Below, in pieces: positions 62,250-64,000 of a DNA stretch of 64,000 nucleotides. Both the position numbers and the translations under genes were made by a program. The stretch is from Pseudoxanthomonas sp. CF385 (GTDB lineage: Bacteria > Pseudomonadota > Gammaproteobacteria > Xanthomonadales > Xanthomonadaceae), in contig NZ_FNKZ01000004.1 in the NCBI RefSeq assembly GCF_900104255.1, positions 1-64,000 of the forward strand. The letters are read 5' to 3'. Under the pieces are notes generated by a model. That model searched no databases and was not told the DNA's origin. It worked only from the letters and a program-made list of their open reading frames with translations. Position 1 is the stretch's first letter, and each line of letters begins with the position of its first letter.

Positions 62250-63401
62250 TCATTTCAGCCGCGCCCCGCTGCTCTCGCGCACGGACAACGCCACCGGCGC
62301 GATCGTCCTGCCGGGCGCGGCGCCGTCGTCGAGTTGCCTGAGCACCAGCTGCGCCGCCTGCCGCCCGCGCTCTCGCGGGTTGGCGGCCAGCGTGGTCAGC
62401 GGCGGCGTCGTTACGGCCGCTTCGGGGATGTCGTCGAAGCCGGTGACCGCGAAGCCCTTGCCGGGCTGGATGCCGCGCGCCAGCAGGCCCAGCATCAGGC
62501 CCAGCGCGACCGTGTCGTTGTAGCAGACCGCCGCCGTCGGCGCCGCGTGGTCGCCGAACAATTCGCCGGTGCGTGCGGCCGCTTCGAGTCGATTGGGCGC
62601 GGATTCGATCAGCCACGCCGCATCGACGGGCAGACCCGCCTTCTTCATCGCCAGCGCATGCCCGGCGCGGCGCTGGCGGCACGAACTCGAGTCGGCATGA
62701 CCGCCGTAGAACGCGATGCGCCGATGGCCCAGCGAGATCAGGTGCTCCGTGGCGAGCTGCGCGCCGTTCTGGTTGTCCAGGCCCAGGAAGCCCCAATCGT
62801 CCGCGCCCGAGAGTTCGCGATTGAAGAGCAGTACGTTGGCCCGCGCGTCCAGGACCTTGTGGAGTTGCGCGGCGCTGCTGCCCTCGGCGGGCGAAAGGAT
62901 CACGCCTGCCGGCGTATGCTCCATCAGCGAGGTGAGTACCGCCTGCTGGCGCTCGGGAGATTCGCCCGTGCTGCCGAGCAGCGTCACGTAGCCCTTCTCG
63001 CCCAAAGCCTCGTCGACGCCGGCCGCGAACTCCGCGAAGAACGGATTGGCCAGGTCGTTGATGACCAGCGCCACGCTGGACGACGTGCGCCTGCGCAGAT
63101 TGGCCGCGCCCCGGTTGTAAACGTAGCGCTGCCGCTTCAGCTCGGCCTCCACCCTCGCCCGCGTGTCCACGTGCACGAGCGGACTGCCGCGCAACACCAG
63201 GGACACGGTGGCGCGTGAGACACCGATCGCGTTGGCAATGTCGGTAACGGTCACCACGCGTTGGGGATCGCGCTTGCGCTCGCTCTCGGCCGGCTTGCCG
63301 GCCTTGGCCCGGGATGCAGCGGCTGTCCCCTTGGCGGCCTTGGAAGCAGCGGCCTTGGACGTGCGTGCGGATCCCGGACGGGGCGGGCGCTTCGAGCTCA
63401 T
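62250..63401 (-). CDS. LacI-family regulator with Lys/Ala-rich N-terminal tail
   Basis: A 383-residue regulator. Residues 1-48 are a low-complexity basic tail (repeats of the KAAASKAAKG type). The LacI helix-turn-helix follows (VTVTDIANAIGVSRATVSLV, hinge at NRGAANLRRR), then the periplasmic-binding-protein-like effector domain (NDLANPFFAEFAAGVDEALG). The first ATG at 63401 includes the tail; a start nearer the helix-turn-helix cannot be ruled out, but no better site was seen. It lies between the GH92 gene and the kinase and probably represses them in the absence of a sugar ligand. Confidence 0.88.
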   Translation of the reverse strand: MSSKRPPRPGSARTSKAAASKAAKGTAAASRAKAGKPAESERKRDPQRVVTVTDIANAIGVSRATVSLVLRGSPLVHVDTRARVEAELKRQRYVYNRGAANLRRRTSSSVALVINDLANPFFAEFAAGVDEALGEKGYVTLLGSTGESPERQQAVLTSLMEHTPAGVILSPAEGSSAAQLHKVLDARANVLLFNRELSGADDWGFLGLDNQNGAQLATEHLISLGHRRIAFYGGHADSSSCRQRRAGHALAMKKAGLPVDAAWLIESAPNRLEAAARTGELFGDHAAPTAAVCYNDTVALGLMLGLLARGIQPGKGFAVTGFDDIPEAAVTTPPLTTLAANPRERGRQAAQLVLRQLDDGAAPGRTIAPVALSVRESSGARLK

Positions 63402-63415
63402 ATGGATCGATCCAT
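63402..63415 (-). promoter_or_regulatory. Palindrome at the LacI-family start codon
   Basis: ATGGATCGATCCAT is a perfect 14-base palindrome with a central CG, as in LacI-family operators, immediately before the start codon. Autoregulation is inferred. The rest of the gap, 63416-63476, contains a looser GATGGT...ACCATC pair. Confidence 0.5.
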
Positions 63416-63476
63416 TGCGATGGTGCTCCCAGCGTAAACCATCACGTTGACCTCGATGCCATGGCGCCCAGTGGAC

Positions 63477-64000
63477 TCAATGGCCCGCCCCGGATGCCGT
63501 CGCCGCGTCCGCAGCGCAGGGCGATGCCGGCAGGTCCTGCGGACGCGTGCCCCAGCCCTGCGGTTGCGGCGCATCGGTCAGATCGAACCGCAGGCGGCCG
63601 CCCTGGCGGAGGCGGTTCCAGTCCAGCCACACGGCCGGGTGCGCGCTGCCGTCCAGCGACACGCCCCGGATGTACCGTGGCTTCCCGTCGCCGGCCTGCG
63701 GCGCCTCGATACGCAGGGTGCGGCCGGGGGCCACGTCCACGTCGATGCGGGAGAAGCGTGGCGCATGCAGGACGAACTGGCCCGTGCCGGGCACCACCGG
63801 ATACAGGCCCATCGCGCTGAAGAGATACCAGGCGGACATGGTGCCCAGGTCGTCGTTGCCGGTGACGCCATTCGGCGCGTTCGTGAACAGCTGCTGCGCG
63901 GCATGCAGGACGGTGGACGTCTTCCAGGGCTGGCCGATCAGCGTGTACATCCAGGGCACATGCAGGTCGGGCTCGTTGTTGGGGTTGTAGCGGAACTGGT
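63477..64000 (-). CDS. GH92 alpha-mannosidase, C-terminal part
   Basis: The last 174 codons of a GH92 enzyme; the rest lies beyond the window. Family signatures are NNEPDLHVPWMY near the left edge of the fragment, PNGVTGNDDLGTMSAWYLFS with catalytic residues, and GLYPVVPGTGQFVL. GH92 enzymes are calcium-dependent exo-acting alpha-mannosidases, often on N-glycans. The tail is Ala-rich. It ends 76 bases before the LacI-family gene on the same strand. Confidence 0.92.
   Translation of the reverse strand, partial: QFRYNPNNEPDLHVPWMYTLIGQPWKTSTVLHAAQQLFTNAPNGVTGNDDLGTMSAWYLFSAMGLYPVVPGTGQFVLHAPRFSRIDVDVAPGRTLRIEAPQAGDGKPRYIRGVSLDGSAHPAVWLDWNRLRQGGRLRFDLTDAPQPQGWGTRPQDLPASPCAADAATASGAGH

Overview
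The window is GC-rich, densely coding bacterial DNA. TonB-dependent uptake coupled to plant-polysaccharide hydrolases, GTAGAG-type and GTGGGAGCG-type intergenic palindromes, and a xyloglucan gene set in the order known from Xanthomonas point to the Xanthomonadaceae, most plausibly Pseudoxanthomonas or a close relative (inference; no rRNA or marker gene is present). No tRNA, rRNA, insertion sequence, prophage or CRISPR array is visible. About 50 genes are supported, in tight operons with many 4-base ATGA overlaps.

Region 1 (1-15.8 kb, minus strand) is a xyloglucan utilisation locus: an LysR regulator, a TonB-dependent receptor, a GH74 xyloglucanase, a CE20-type acetylesterase, GH35 galactosidase, GH31 alpha-xylosidase with a PA14 insert, GH95 fucosidase and the start of xylulokinase. 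Divergent from it (16.1-23.8 kb, plus strand) is a De Ley-Doudoroff galactose pathway (sugar dehydrogenase, lactonase, dgoD, dgoK, dgoA) followed by two GH43 enzymes. The receptor promoter and the galactose operon share a 20-base motif, so polymer breakdown and galactose oxidation are probably controlled together.

Region 2 (23.8-28.2 kb, minus strand) is a three-gene cassette of a Rieske oxygenase, an APC permease and a trimethylamine-dehydrogenase-like flavoprotein, probably for uptake and demethylation of a quaternary amine. Region 3 (28.3-44.6 kb) is a low-oxygen respiration island: cydABX on the minus strand; divergently ccoNOQP, a small membrane protein, ccoGHIS, a SafE-like protein and cydDC; then an Fnr-type regulator. 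A perfect Fnr box lies between cydA and ccoN, and a second one lies in front of fabAB at 54.3 kb.

Region 4 (44.9-59.4 kb) holds mostly housekeeping genes: rhlE, queD, a phasin, bioD, a TMEM175-like channel, msrC with a TfoX C-terminal domain protein, a cobalamin riboswitch with btuB, DUF3861 with a YqjI-like PadR regulator and its 32-base palindrome, dinB, fabAB, an MHYT-GGDEF-EAL protein behind a FliA-type promoter, and a glycerophosphodiesterase. Region 5 (59.4-64 kb, minus strand) is a second sugar-linked cluster: GH92 mannosidase (partial), a LacI-family regulator with a Lys/Ala-rich tail, a PfkB sugar kinase and a flavin-dependent tryptophan halogenase.
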